This document shows, one piece after another, positions 53,156 through 64,000 of a stretch of 64,000 nucleotides of DNA. The DNA comes from Kitagawia praeruptora. Lineage: Eukaryota > Streptophyta > Magnoliopsida > Apiales > Apiaceae. A model generated the notes under the pieces. That model saw only the letters and a list, made by a program, of their open reading frames with translations. It made no database searches and was not told where the DNA came from. The number at the start of each line of letters is the position of its first letter. The stretch's first letter is position 1. Both the position numbers and the translations under genes were made by a program. Location: the NCBI GenBank assembly GCA_037693485.1, contig CM075345.1, positions 92,834,001 to 92,898,000 of the forward strand, given 5' to 3'.

Positions 53156-55060
53156 ATGGCGGACGACAGAGAAGCTAAGAGGCTGAGCAAGATGAGCTCT
53201 TCTTCACGAGGTACCTCTTTCCCTCCTATTCGTTCAAAATACACTTCCCTGATTGACATGATTAATCAAAGGGGGGGATGAATATCCCTCTGTATCTGCA
53301 TTAGATTCTTATAACCACCACTCGAGGTTTTTTGATGCTGAGAAAATCAAAAAATTTAACAAACTCTTTAATGTTCGTTCTCCTTTAAAATTAGTCCCAG
53401 CTGAGCCTAAGGATCGTTCCTGTCATTGGAAACCCCATGCCCTTTGCATTTACAAGGATGCCATCATGGAAGGGCTTCGTTTCCCTTTCCACAATTTCAT
53501 CCCTACACTATTGGCAGATGTTCAAATAAATCCTTGCCAACTCGTCCCAAATGCTTGGAGAGCCATTCTTTGTTTCATGGTTCTTTGTTTGAAAAACAAT
53601 TTTCCACTATCTGTTTCTCTTTTTAGGAAAATTTTTCAATTTAAAAATAGTGCAATTACTTATCCTGGCTGGGTATACATTAGCCTTCGAGCCACCATCC
53701 CAAACATCTATGATCCCTCCTCAATCCCTGATAATAATCCTAAGTGGAAAGAGGAGTTCATGTATCTTGTATGAGAGGGGGGTAATTGGGGCACCCTCTT
53801 CCGTAGTTCTTTCGGGAAGGTTGTCGACGAGAATCGTGATGATATAGAGCTGAATGACGCAGAACAAGCTACTTTCACCACCGTTGCTGCAGACAAAGGG
53901 GAAACTCACTTCTTCACTCTTCTTGAGGAATTTTCCCTCAAGTCTTTGGGTCTTTCTTCTGTTACTGATAAGGGTAAACCTCATCATTCTTTCACTTAGC
54001 TTCTCATTTATTGTTGTATTTTATTGTGATTAATTTTGCCTTTGATTTTTCAGCTGCTAAAGCCATAAATGATCTTCAAGAGCACCTATCTGGTGAAACT
54101 TCCCGGATGAAGAGGAAACGAGCTGCTAAAGATCCCAGGGGATAGCCTACAAAGCCTGCCTTTCTAAGGCCCCATGATGCTGTTGATGTGGAAGGTGGGA
54201 GTGGGGCTGCCTCTTCTGCCAAATCATCTGTTTTTCGGCCTGCTTGGGGCATCAGGAAACAAGACTCAGTGGTTGGAGATACCAAGCATTCGAAGGACTG
54301 GTCCTACCACTCAATCACTCCTACTTACTATCGTGACCTCGTTGTTTCTCGTGACTTGGAGGCAGTTGAGTCGCTGGGAACTCAAGATCTTGCTACTGTA
54401 AGTATTTTACCCCTCCTTTAGTTTAAATGTTTTACTTTCCGTTCCTTAACACTTAAATTGTGCTTTCAGAGTAATACCTACTTCTAGGCTGCCATGCATC
54501 ATGCCAAATCTTGGCGAACTCAGGCCGGGACTCATAAGAAGGAGCTTGATCAGTCGAAGGTCCAAGTTGCGGGCTTGGAAGAGAAGTTGAAGACAAAGGA
54601 GGAGGAGCTGGAGAAAGCCTATGGCAACATTGCTGAGCTTCGCCAAGGCAAGGAGGATATCATTGATGATTACATGGATTCCGAGGACTTCCAAAAGCTT
54701 ATGACTAAGCATGATGACCTTGCCTATCCAGCCAACTACTTGAGTGGCTGGAAAGGGGCTTTAGTTGCTGTTTCTGATAGGCACCCTGGGTTGTTCCAGA
54801 TTGGGGATTTTCCTTGCCCCGAGGCTCCTTTAGAGTTGGCCAAGCTGCTAGAGTCTCAGAGGATTTTTCCTATGGAAGAGGATGAGGAGGAAGAGGAGGA
54901 AGGGGAGGATGCTACTGATAGGATTCTAGATCCTGAGCGTACCCCCCTTCAAGCGAATGCTGAGGAGTCAACTACTTGCACTAGCTCTGATAGAGATTCA
55001 ACTGTGAAGAGTACTGCCAAGGGTGCTAAGGCTGCCAAGGCTGTCACTAAGACCCCTTGA
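53156..55060 (+). pseudogene. Antisense three-exon gene of element F, transposon-protein (PF04195-like) domain, broken
   Basis: The gene runs opposite to gag-pol. The start ATG sits in CATCCATGGCGG. Exon 1 is 53156-53973, intron 1 is 53974-54053 (GTAAAC ... TTTTTCAG), exon 2 is 54054-54397, intron 2 is 54398-54469 (GTAAGT ... CTTTCAG) and exon 3 is 54470-55060; the frame passes correctly through both introns. Exon 1 encodes EGLRFPFHNFIPTLLADV and PNAWRAILCFMVL, resembling the 'putative gypsy type transposon' domain. Exon 3 encodes a coiled coil (LEEKLKTKEEELEKAYGNI) and an acidic run of Glu residues. Lesions: a frameshift at the seven-G run 53271-53277, TGA at 53772, TAG at 54143 and TAG at 54485. 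Undamaged length would be about 580 residues. Function is unknown; antisense extra ORFs are known in Tat-lineage elements. Confidence 0.78.
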
Positions 55061-55402
55061 GTTTATCTATTATTGGCCCTGCGTGGCTTATCTTTTGACA
55101 TTTCGCTTTCTTGACTTGTGAATCGTAACTTATAGCCTCCGGGCTTTGTTTATTTGTTTTAAGCATCCTTTGATTTTTCCTTTCACTTAGTTGTTTCATC
55201 TTTTGTATTTTGGCTTACATTAGCTAGCAATTTTTTAAATATGCTTTGATACATAACAGACATAGGGGATAATAACCAAGAGAGGAGAAAATCAAATTGC
55301 ATTAAAACTTGAAATGGGTCTAGCCCTTACATAATACTCTACCTCCTACTCAGAGTTTAAGAACTCAAAAATGGTTTCGTCGACCTTATTTCTACTTCCC
55401 TA
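55061..55402. other. Spacer between antisense gene and integrase end of element F
   Basis: The two convergent genes end 342 bp apart. No motif is recognised beyond a T-rich 3' flank of the antisense gene, which may hold its polyadenylation signals. Confidence 0.5.
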
Positions 55403-58400
55403 CTAAATATGAGCTATGCCCTTCATAGAATAATCAAACATAATAGACCTTGAGGTTCGATGCATGCCAAGTGCGAGGCACCTCGTTCCTTCCAGAATTT
55501 CCAACTTGTATGATCCACGACCTAATGTTCCTTTGACACGATACGGACCTTCCCAGTTTGGTGCTAGCTTTCCCTTCTGTCCAACTCCGGATGCTTCAAT
55601 ATTTCTGAGTACTAAGTCCCCCTGACGGAAGAACCTTTCTTTCACCCTCAGGTTGTAGTAGAAAGAGGCCTTCTTCTGATGTTCAACATTCCTAGCATGG
55701 GCTTCATACCTTACCTCATCGATCAAGTCAAGAGCTAACCTCATTCCTTCTTCATTAGTGTCAGGATCAAAAGCCTCCACTCGAGGAGATGTATGCATGA
55801 TTTCTACGGGGACAACAACTTCAGTTCCGTAAGCTAACATGAATGGAGTTGCCCCAGTGGTTACTTTGCAAGTGGTTCGATATGCCCAAAGTATGGGCAA
55901 CAATTCATCCACCCAAGTATTTCGGGAACGTTACACCCTTTTCTTGAGTCCATCAAGGATGATCCGATTTGCAACCTCAGCTTGCCCATTAGCTTGAGGG
56001 TGAGCAACTGAATTGAACCGAAGCTCGATTCCGTTCTCATCACAATAATCATTAAATTCTTTGTTGTTGAATTGTAACCCATTGTCCGTAACTAGGATCC
56101 GTGGTATTCCATACCTACACATTACGTTCTCCGAGAAGAACTGCATAACTTGCTTGGTTGTAATCTTAGCCAAAGGTTTGGCCTCGATCCACTTCGTGAA
56201 GTAATCAATTGCTACAATCAGGAACTTTCTTTCGAGCTGTGGCCATTGGAAATGGCCCAAGTATATCCATTCCCCACATAGCAAAAGGAATGGGGGAGCT
56301 GACGGACGTCAACATCTCTGGTGGTTTCCTAACCACTGATGCATGTTTCTGGCACCGATCACACTTTTTCACATATTCTTTGGCATCAGCCATCATCTCC
56401 GGCCAATAAAACCCGAGTCTAACTATCTTGTGAGCTAGGGCCCTGCCCCCCAAGTGTTGCCCACAGATTCCTTCATGAACTTCTTCTAGTGCTGACTTAG
56501 CTTCTTCGGGCCTTAGGCACTTTAGATACGGAATCACAAAGGTTTTTTTATAGAGAATTCCCTCAATCAATGCATACCTTAGTGCCCTAACAGATAACCT
56601 TCGTGCCTCCAAGGCATTATTCGGGAGCCAACCAGTCTCAATATGCATCTTGATCGGGTCTATCCAACACTCCCTAGTTCCAATAGGTGCTACCAGCTTT
56701 GAATCAATGGTGGGGGCTCTCAGAACTTGGAAGTAAATACTTCCAGAATAATTCTCTATTTCTGAGGAGGCAAACTGGGATAAGGCATCGGCCTTAACGT
56801 TTTCCTCCCTGGGAATATGCTCAACATAACATTCATCGAATTGGGTCATTACAGCCTTAACAACCCTCAAGTACTTGATCATAGTCTCATCTTTCACCTC
56901 AAACTCTCCATTGACTTGGGCCACAGCTAGCCTTGAATCTCCACAAACTTTCAGATTTTTGACCCTTAGCGCTCCTGCCAAACCAAGTCCAGCTACCAGA
57001 GCTTCGTATTCTACCTCATTATTGGTTGTTGGAAAGTCTAATTTCAGGGCGTACTCAATCGTGAATCCATCGGGACTTTGTAGGACAAGACCTGCACCAC
57101 TTGTTTTTGTTTTTGATGCTCTATCAAAATAGAGCATCCAGAATTCCTTCTCTTCAATCACGGGTTCCTTGTCTTCCTTATTGCCTTCCTGAGGTATCTC
57201 CTGCCCCCGACTTCTTGGTTGTCAATGGTGCATTCAACCACGAAGTCAGCAAGTGCATGAGCTTTTATGGCCGTCCTCGGCTTGTACTTGATATCGAATT
57301 CTCCCAACTCAATTGCCCACTTGATAAGCCTACCACAGGCTTTAGGACTATGTAAAATGTTCCTCAGTGGCTGTCCTGTAAGGACTTCAATCTTGTGTGC
57401 CTGAAAGTAGGGCCGCAGCTTCCTTGAGGTAGTTGCCAATGCTAAGGCAAACTTTTCAATGGTAGAATAGTTCAACTATGCTCCATGTAGAACTTTACTC
57501 ACATAGTATACGGGTTTTTGAATCTTGTCTTCCTCCTTCACTAGCACCGCGCTCACAGCTTGAACCGAAATAGCTAAGTAAAGATAGAGGATTTCTCCCA
57601 TACTTGGCTTGGCCAACAGCGGGGCTTCAGCCATATACTTCTTCACCTGATCAAAGGCCTCTTGGCTTTCTTCTATCCATTCGAAGTTTTTCACTTTCTT
57701 TAGAGTTTTGAAGAACGACAAACACTTGTCTCCGGATTTGGAGATGAACCTCCCCAATGCAGCAATCCTTCTAATCAGTTTTTGTACGTCCCTTATGGAA
57801 CGAGGTGGTTCCATATCTAGAATAGCTCTAATCTTATCGGGGTTAGCCTCAATTCCTCGTTTCGAGACCATAAGACCCAAGAACTTTCCTGACCCGACAC
57901 CAAAAGCACATTTGGTTGGGTTCAACATCATCTTGTGGTGTCTCAACACTTCAAATGCCTCACGGAGGTGCTCAATGTGATCGGCCTTGCGTAGGCTTTT
58001 CACCAGCATATCATCTACATAAACTTCCATAGTTTTTCCAATGAGATGAGAGAAAATCTTGTTTACCAACCTCTGATAGGTAGTTCCTGCATTTTTCAAT
58101 CCAAAGGCCATGACCATGTAACAATACACACCAAAGCCAGTGATGAATGATACCTTAGGAATATCGTCCTTATGCATCTTGATTTGGTTGTAGCCACTAA
58201 AACCATCCATGAAGCTTAGCATCTTGTGCCCAGCCGTGGCATCTATCAACATATCAATCCTTGGTAAGGGAAAACAGTCCTTTGGGCATGCGTCGTTCAG
58301 ATCAGTGAAGTCTATACACATTCTCCACTTTCCATTGGCTTTTTTGACCTTTACGGGATTGGCCACCCATTCCGGGAACTGGATTTCTTCAATGAACCCT

Positions 58401-58786
58401 ACCTCTAGGAGCTTTTCAACCTCCTGTTTTATGGCTTCTTGTCTCTCAGGTGCAAAATTTCTCTTCTTTTGTTTCACCGCCTTCCTGTCCGGATCTACGT
58501 TCAGGTTGTGTGTTATCAATTGGGGATCTATCCCTGGCATATCAGCTGCTGTCCATGCGAAGACATCAATATTGTCTTGCAAGAAGGTGATCAACTCGCT
58601 TTTCAAGGGGTCTTTCAGAGATGCCCCGATGTGAGTAACCTTTTCAGGAGCTCCTAACTCCAGAGGTATGGGAACCAAGTCTTCTGCTGGTTTTCCTCTT
58701 CGTTCTTCATCCTCTCTAACGTCCATATCCTCAATTGGAAGGACTTGCCCCCGGTTCCATCCGGCCTCAGTGCGGCCACATAACAA
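55403..58786 (-). pseudogene. pol: pol of element F (RT, RNase H, second RNase H, integrase), broken
   Basis: RT lies in 57476-58786, with WRMCIDFTDLND, FMDGFSGYNQI and the catalytic YVDDML. RNase H follows in 57158-57475 (after a TAG in HGA*LNYSTIEKF). A second, plant-type RNase H is in 56205-57161 (LYFDRASKTKTSGAG ... NNEVEYEALVAGL ... REENVKADALSQ), a hallmark of the Tat lineage. Then come the integrase zinc-binding region (CDRCQKHA), the core (VAIDYFTKWIEA, VTDNGLQFNN, HPQANGQAE) and the C-terminal domain (55403-55912). Frameshifts occur near 58700, 57160 and 56240, and a stop after GLKKRV near 55931. The copy cannot make a working polyprotein. Confidence 0.92.
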
Positions 58787-61123
58787 CTCCTCGCCATTTT
58801 TTGATCTCCTTTTTCTTCTCCTACACCGTTTCTGGTTGGGAACTTGATCTTTAGATGATAGGTGGAGGCAACCGCCTTAAAAGCATGAAGTCTCGTTCTT
58901 CCTCGGATAGCATTGTAGGTAGACGTAGCTTTAATAACCAAGAAGTTTAACATCTGAGTGGCCTCCCGTGGCTCCTGCCCTATGGTCATGGGTAGCTGAA
59001 TCGTTCCTTCAACCTTAGACTCAACTCCGTTAAACCCATATATGGGCATATTTGACGGCATCAATTGAGACTCAGTATACCCCATCTTTAAAAAGGCATC
59101 ATGGAACAGAAAGTCTACTGAAGCTCCATTTTCTATCAAGACTCTCTTCACTTGGGAGTTGCCGATCACTAGAGAGATCACCAATGGATCATCATGGGGG
59201 AACTTCACCCCTTCGAGGTCCGAATCATCGAATCCGATTGAAACCTCTGTCTTTGCACATTTTGGTGCTTCCCCAACAATGTGCATCACTTCTCGTGCAT
59301 ACGCCTTTCTGGAATTCCTACTTGTCCTGGCCGCTGTTGGGCCACCAAAAATCATATTTATTACCGGCCCTCGGGGCTGCGGGTTGCGATTGCGATCATC
59401 ATCCTTCCTATCATAATCTCGCCTTGGGTTTCCCTGATTCCCATCTTTGCAAAACTTACTCAACTTTCCTCTCCGGATTAGAAACTCGATCTCATCCTTC
59501 AATTGCCTACAATCGTCAGTGTCGTGCCCCACGCCTTTGTGGAATCGGCAATATTGATTCTTACTTCTTTTCTCAGGATCAATCCTAAGTGGCTTAGGCC
59601 ATCTCACGTCTCTATCTTTCTCTATGTCCATCAGGATTTAGCTCCTTGGGGCATTCAATCTTAAGTATTCAGTAAATCTTTGTCCTGGATTCCCCTTTCT
59701 AAGAGCCGAGTCCGAATCCTTGCCCGTACGCGGGTACTTGTCTTTGGCATCTTATTCCTGATCTGACTTCCTCTTCCTAAAATCATTGTTATTCCCTCCA
59801 TTACCTTCTGTGGCCTTCTTCTTCATACTATCCTCGGCTTTGATATATTTATCAGCCGTTCGTTGTAACTCAGCCATGTTCTCAGGAGGATGTTTGGCCA
59901 ATGACCTCTTAAAGAAGAGATCAGTGGTTCCATGTTACAAGGCCACCATGGCCACCTTATTCTCCAAATCCGTGATATTCAATGTTTCTTTAGTGAACCG
60001 TTTGAGGTAGTCTCTCAGGTTTTCATTCTTCCCTTGTACCACATACATAAGAGACGCGGAACTTTTCTCATGAACTCTTCCGCTGATGAACTGGCTAACA
60101 AAAGTGGCGCTTAGCTCCTTAAAAGAGCCAATTGAATTCACAGGTAGACGGCTATACCATCTTTGAGCCATGCCTGACAGAGTTTGAGGGAATGCCCTAC
60201 ACTTCAAGGCGTCACTTGCAGGCTGCAACAGCAGTGCGTTTGCGAATGTCCTCACATGGTTCGCGGGATCACCTGTTCCATCATAAGCCTTAATTGTCGG
60301 CATCTTGAACTTCCTAGAGATGTGAACATTCATCACCTCCTCGGTAAATGGGGGTGTAGGATCATCAGGATCCCCAAGCGGCATCTGATCCTTGGGGTTG
60401 CTCCTGGGGTTTCCACCCTTGTTGTTCTTCCAGTTGGGGCATCAGCCCTTCTCTGCCTCCTTGAAGACCTCTCCAAGTCTATAACGGGAATCGGCCCTGA
60501 AGTTGGAGGAGGTTGAGTTTGATTCAACCTCGCTTGTTCTCTCGCGATATCTTCCTTTATCCTTAAAATCTCGGCCTCATGAGCCTTGATTCTCTCAGCA
60601 GCTGTCAAAGGGGGTCCATCATGGATGGTTTGAATTCTTCGAGATTCTCTACTAACACGTCGCCTCCTCGGGGCTTCATCACGATCATCATCATCAGATT
60701 ACGAATCATCAGTATAGGGTCCAGAGTAGTCAACATACTCTCGATCTCAGATCTGCAAGGCGTGGCCACTTGGTCTAGGACCTTGAGTGATTGGAGGGTA
60801 GTTAGGCAGACCGTACATTGGGTTGGTGTTCCTGGGGAGATCTGTAGTATGGATCTGTACTCCTGGTGGCGGGCGATTGGGATCAACTAAAGGAGAAACC
60901 AGCATCTGAAGAGAGCTAATTCCTTGACCTGGATGGACGACCATAGGTAGCGTTCTCTCAGCATGGGGATTCGTCCCTGGGGGTTGAGAAGCCTAAGTTT
61001 GAGTGATCGCCCCTGTGGTTGGGGGTACCTACTCAGTGATGATCGTCTAAGAGGTGAGGGCGGAGCAGAGCTAATTGGTAAAGCCTCGGTAGAGCTTGGT
61101 GCTGTTCTTCGTGTATTTACCAT
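58654..61123 (-). pseudogene. gag: gag and protease of element F, broken
   Basis: The likely start is MVNTRRTAPSS at 61123, a typical gypsy gag beginning. The retrotransposon gag domain is in 59935-60384 (FKMPTIKAYDGTGDPANHV, AQRWYSRLP, FKELSATFVSQF). Further on (58654-59631) there is a Tat-type knuckle YCRFHKGVGHDTDDCRQLKD and then the protease region. There the expected catalytic D-T/S-G reads E-N-G (VLIENGASVDFLF), so the active-site Asp is lost in this copy. Several stops and shifts separate 60384-61123 and 59632-59934. Confidence 0.87.
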
Positions 61124-61136
61124 GGTTGATGTCTTT

Positions 61137-61154
61137 TTCCCACAGACGGTGCCA
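61137..61154 (-). other. Primer binding site of element F
   Basis: The minus strand reads TGGCACCGTCTGTGGGAA, 2 bp inside the 5' LTR. It is one base from TGGCGCCGTCTGTGGGAA, the form I associate with Tat-lineage elements; the exact tRNA is not settled here. Confidence 0.75.
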
Positions 61155-61156
61155 AA

Positions 61157-61687
61157 TGTTGTGGAATGAAAACTAGGGTGTAGTTATTGCGTATTTAATG
61201 CTAGGGTTTGTGGAAGCTTCGAGCTTTAATGGTTGATCTAGTGTTTCGTGACTTGACTCGGTCCTCACGAGATGCCTACGTATCTTGTAAATATCAAGAA
61301 TCAAGCCAAAAAACGTAGTTCTGTTTGTAGAGGAGCAGGTCCTTATATAGGTGGGGAAAACCCTAGAATTAGGGTAGAAAACCCTAGAATTAGGGTAGAA
61401 TTAGGATACTTGGTGGGCAAGTTACTACCTTGGCCCAATTCTAGAGTCTTCCAATTGATAAGAAGATAAGTATTTAGAGGTGTATGCCTTGGAGGCTACT
61501 CCTGATATGATTTAGTTTCCTTTCAAGACTCAATCTTGGAGTCTGAAACTGGCTGATTTATTAATTACGAATTTATTATCATAAATAAGGTTTTGGGCCT
61601 CATAATTGGGCTTTGACCTTGAACCAACTTAGGTTTATTCAACGTATCATTAAATACGTTTGTAGGGCTTACTTTCAGCACATATCA
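61157..61687 (-). repeat. 5' LTR of element F (531 bp)
   Basis: It matches 50994-51503. The 21-bp difference is a tandem duplication AAACCCTAGAATTAGGGTAGA at about 61357-61398. Confidence 0.93.
61342..61351 (-). promoter_or_regulatory. Probable LTR TATA box of element F
   Basis: The minus strand reads CTATATAAGG in both LTRs (also near 51179 in the left copy). Confidence 0.5.
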
Positions 61688-62471
61688 ATGACTTATCTAG
61701 GTTTCTATTCTTGTTAAAGATAAACGGAATGTATATAAATGAGTTTAATTATAAAAGAAAAAATATCAAAAATGACAATTTTAACATCTAGCACAGCTGA
61801 AAGACACGGCATGTTGTTGCAGGCAGTTTTGCTAAAAAATATGTAGCCATGTTTGGTAAATTTAAAAGTAAATTTTTTAAAAAATTATTTGATTCATAAG
61901 TTGTTTTTAAAGAAAGCTGATGTCTGATACTCCCTCTGACTTATATTATTTTTCCTGTTTGTACTGAATACATATGTCAAAGCACATTTTTGGTCATTAA
62001 TATCTTTAATTTCGTATTAATATTAAATTTAAAAATTTTGCTGTATTAAAGTACTAACAAATACAAATCCAACTCATTTAGAGACAGAGGGAGCAAAATT
62101 TAAAAACACATTTTTAAATTAAAAACTTCTTTTAAAGAAAGTACTTGTCACGTATCTTTGGAAAAAGCATAAATACAAATTTCACCATTAAATTTTATCA
62201 AAAACATTGTTCTTTCATATTATACATTAAAATAGATATATGTTAAAAATATTATCAAACAAATTCATTTATTTACCAACATTTTTTTAACATCTAAACA
62301 GTTTTAAAAAAAGAATCACAAACGAAATCTTATATTTTTAAAATGGAAAAGGTATTTTATACAGTAAGTTTTTATCAATACATATATAATTAATTGATTA
62401 CAGTTTTTATCAGTAAGGTATCTTATATTTTTGCTCATCTAAATGTTGCACGTAAAAATTGAAAAATACGT
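61688..62471. other. AT-rich intergenic DNA
   Basis: No gene is supported. It contains the Stowaway-like MITE at 61930-62103. Confidence 0.6.
61930..62103. mobile_element. Stowaway-like MITE (174 bp)
   Basis: The left end CTCCCTCTGAC preceded by TA and the right end GACAGAGGGAG followed by CA form good inverted repeats. The length and AT-rich interior fit the Tc1/mariner-derived Stowaway group. One base of the TA duplication is changed on the right. Confidence 0.65.
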
Positions 62472-62712
62472 TGATAATGATAAGAATATATTATAATATA
62501 TAGAGTGTTTAGAGGAGAGAAACAATAGATATCATTGAGAGAAAATTGTATGTTTACAAGCTTAAGAATAGTGCCTATTTATAGGCTAACTAGTTGTAAG
62601 TTACATGAATTTGTAGAGCCAAGAGTCTTAAGTTACATGAAACTAAAAGGCCAAAGGTTGTCATCTAGAGGGTTAAGTACATTCTAGAGAGTCATACATT
62701 TATTTCACAACA
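62472..62712 (-). repeat. 3' LTR of element G (about 241 bp)
   Basis: The right edge is fixed by the purine tract. The left edge is inferred from the TG at 62472-62473 and is less certain because the partner LTR is not visible. Confidence 0.7.
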
Positions 62713-62864
62713 CTCCCCCTTGGATGACTCGTACAAACATCATGCCTCGTTAAAACCTTACTAGGAAAAACCCTATGGGAAAAACCCTAGTGAAGGAAAA
62801 AGAGTACATGTGTTGCACTAATAATACATGTCTCCCCCTCATTTAAATATGACTATGAGTATCA

Positions 62865-64000
62865 TCATATATCTCGAAGTTTACGCATTCCAATCTTGTG
62901 TCTCAATTTCTCGAAAGATGATGTAGGAAGTGATTTTGTGAACAAATCTGCTGGATTTTCACATGAGCGAATCTGACAGACATCGATTTCTCCTCTTTGC
63001 TGAAGCTCATGAGTGAAGAAAAACTTTGGATCAATGTGCTTCGTCCTATCACCTTTAATGTAACCTTCTCGAGTCTAAGTGATACATGCTGCATTATCTT
63101 CGAATAGAACAGTAGGACTTCCTTTATTGATTAAAAGACCACATGATTCTCGAATATGATGGACCAAAGACCTTAGCCACACGCATTCTCGACTAGCTTC
63201 ATGTAATGCCAATAATTCAGCATGATTCGAAGAAGTTGCTGCAAGAGTTTGCTTTGTAGACCGCCAAGATATTGCGGTATCACCATATGTGAATACATAA
63301 CCTGTTTGTGATCTACCTTTATGGGGATCAGATCGATAACCTGCATCTGTATAACCAACTAATTCTACTTTTGAGTCTTTAGAATAAAACAAACCCATAT
63401 CCATTGTACCTCGGAGATATCTAAAAATTTGTTTCACACCAGTCCAATGTCTTCGAGTTGGAGCAGAACTATGTCTTGCCAATAAATTAACAGAAAAAGC
63501 AATATCAGGACGTGTACAATTGGCAAGGTACATTAGTGCACCAATGGCACTAAGATATGGAACTTCAGGACCAAGAAGTTCTTCTCAAGTGAGCGAACAA
63601 CCATAGGTGTACTCACAACCATAGGTGTACTCAAGTGAGCGAACAACCATAGGTGTACTCACAGGATATGCTTTATCCATAATAAATCGCTTAAGGATCT
63701 TTTCAATATATGATGACTGGTGGACAAAAATTCCTTTGGATAGATGTTCAACTTGAAAACTAAGGCATAGTTTTGTTTTGCCCAAGTCTTTCATTTCAAA
63801 TTCTCTTTTCAAATATTCAATCGTTTCATTAAGCTCATCTGGGGTCCCAATGATGTTTAGATCATCAACATAAACCGCAATTATAGTAAACCCCATTTTT
63901 GTCCTTTTGATAAAAACACATGGACAAATTACATTATTAACATATCCATTTTTCAAAAGGTACTCGCTAAGGCGATTATACCACATTCGTCCTGATTGTT
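62865..64000 (-). pseudogene. pol: RT/RNase H end of pol in element G, broken
   Basis: The RT thumb and palm are seen with VYVDDLNIIGTPDEL and KDLGKTKLCLSFQ near 63780-63860, then ALMYLANCTRPDIAFSVNLL and RNase H (GYTDAGYRSDPHKGRSQTGY, SSNHAELLALHEA, FEDNAACIT), ending RSCENPADLFTKSLP and a TGA at 62865. Lesions: a short tandem duplication at 63587-63660 that brings a TGA, and a TAG just after NAACIT near 63076. The N-terminal part lies beyond the right edge. Confidence 0.87.
63587..63660. repeat. Short tandem duplication in pol of element G
   Basis: ACAACCATAGGTGTACTC occurs three times and AAGTGAGCGA twice in 74 bp. Other copia pol genes lack this, so it is a local duplication. Confidence 0.85.

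Larger units (their letters stand above)
50994..61687 (-). mobile_element. Tat-lineage Ty3/gypsy retrotransposon F (10.7 kb)
   Basis: LTRs 50994-51503 (510 bp) and 61157-61687 (531 bp) begin TGTTGTGG and end ATATCA on the plus strand. Flanks ATGAG and ATGAC match at 4 of 5 positions. The purine tract (GTTGGGGGGCAAA on the minus strand) adjoins the left LTR, so the element runs right to left. It encodes gag, protease, RT, RNase H, an extra RNase H and integrase, then an antisense gene and a tandem array before the 3' LTR. The second RNase H and this 3' architecture fit the Tat lineage. I count about 18 LTR substitutions (3.5%). All sense frames are broken. Confidence 0.93.
62472..64000 (-). 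mobile_element. Ty1/copia retrotransposon G, 5' part beyond right edge
   Basis: A short 3' LTR (62472-62712) begins in element sense TGTTGTGAAATA and ends CATTATCA. A purine tract (CCAAGGGGGAG on the minus strand) precedes it. Pol sequence continues to the window edge. The target duplication cannot be checked because the other end is outside. Confidence 0.85.

Noticed and set aside
54446..54712. Minus-strand leucine-rich frame
   Set aside because: It is antisense to the coiled-coil exon of the antisense gene; Leu codons mirror Lys/Glu codons.
59052..59588. 178-codon plus-strand frame opposite gag-protease of element F
   Set aside because: It is a shadow of the sense coding region; the sense frame has clear gag and protease motifs.
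1..64000. tRNA or rRNA genes
   Set aside because: tRNA-like strings found were only primer binding sites of retroelements; no cloverleaf or rRNA segment was recognised.

Overview
The window reads as nuclear DNA of a eudicot plant in a repeat-dense region. Support comes from spliceosomal introns, plant transposon lineages (Sirevirus, Tekay-like and Tat-like Ty3/gypsy, CACTA, hAT, Stowaway-like) and plant-only gene families (AGAMOUS-type MADS-box, R2R3-MYB, bHLH162-type bHLH). I cannot name the species. Only one apparently intact host gene is visible: a three-exon bHLH gene on the minus strand (49291-50149).

Positions 1-44726 form one nested transposon stack. The outermost layer is a minus-strand Tekay-like Ty3/gypsy element whose protease is cut at 7504 by a Sirevirus (element A, 1-7503, running off the left edge). 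Its roughly 4.2-kb 5' LTR is split by two further copia elements. Element B (9996-28891, TSD TATCA) is an 18.9-kb Sirevirus that carries about 3.7 kb of extra coding sequence after pol; its protease is interrupted by a recent non-autonomous element E (19565-25919, TSD CTTCT). Element C (31590-43372) is a plus-strand RE1-like copia whose right LTR is interrupted 4 bp from its end by a CACTA transposon (36894-43365, TSD TGT). That CACTA element carries pieces of at least four unrelated host genes: an AGAMOUS-like MADS-box gene, an R2R3-MYB gene, a laccase-like gene and the proteasome subunit gene RPN10.

Positions 44727-50993 are AT-rich intergenic DNA with a hAT-like element (TSD GGTCGGAG), a small CACTA-like element (TSD AGT), possible MITEs and the bHLH gene with its own TATA box.

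Positions 50994-61687 hold a minus-strand Tat-lineage Ty3/gypsy element (F). Between integrase and its 3' LTR, F has a roughly 66-bp hairpin-forming tandem array and a three-exon antisense gene with its own TATA box. From 61688 to the right edge there is AT-rich DNA, a Stowaway-like MITE and the 3' part of another minus-strand copia element (G).

All retroelement coding regions except the gag of B carry stops or frameshifts, so most copies look non-functional. Hand-counted LTR differences (E about 0.6%, B and C about 2.7-2.8%, F about 3.5%) agree with the nesting order.
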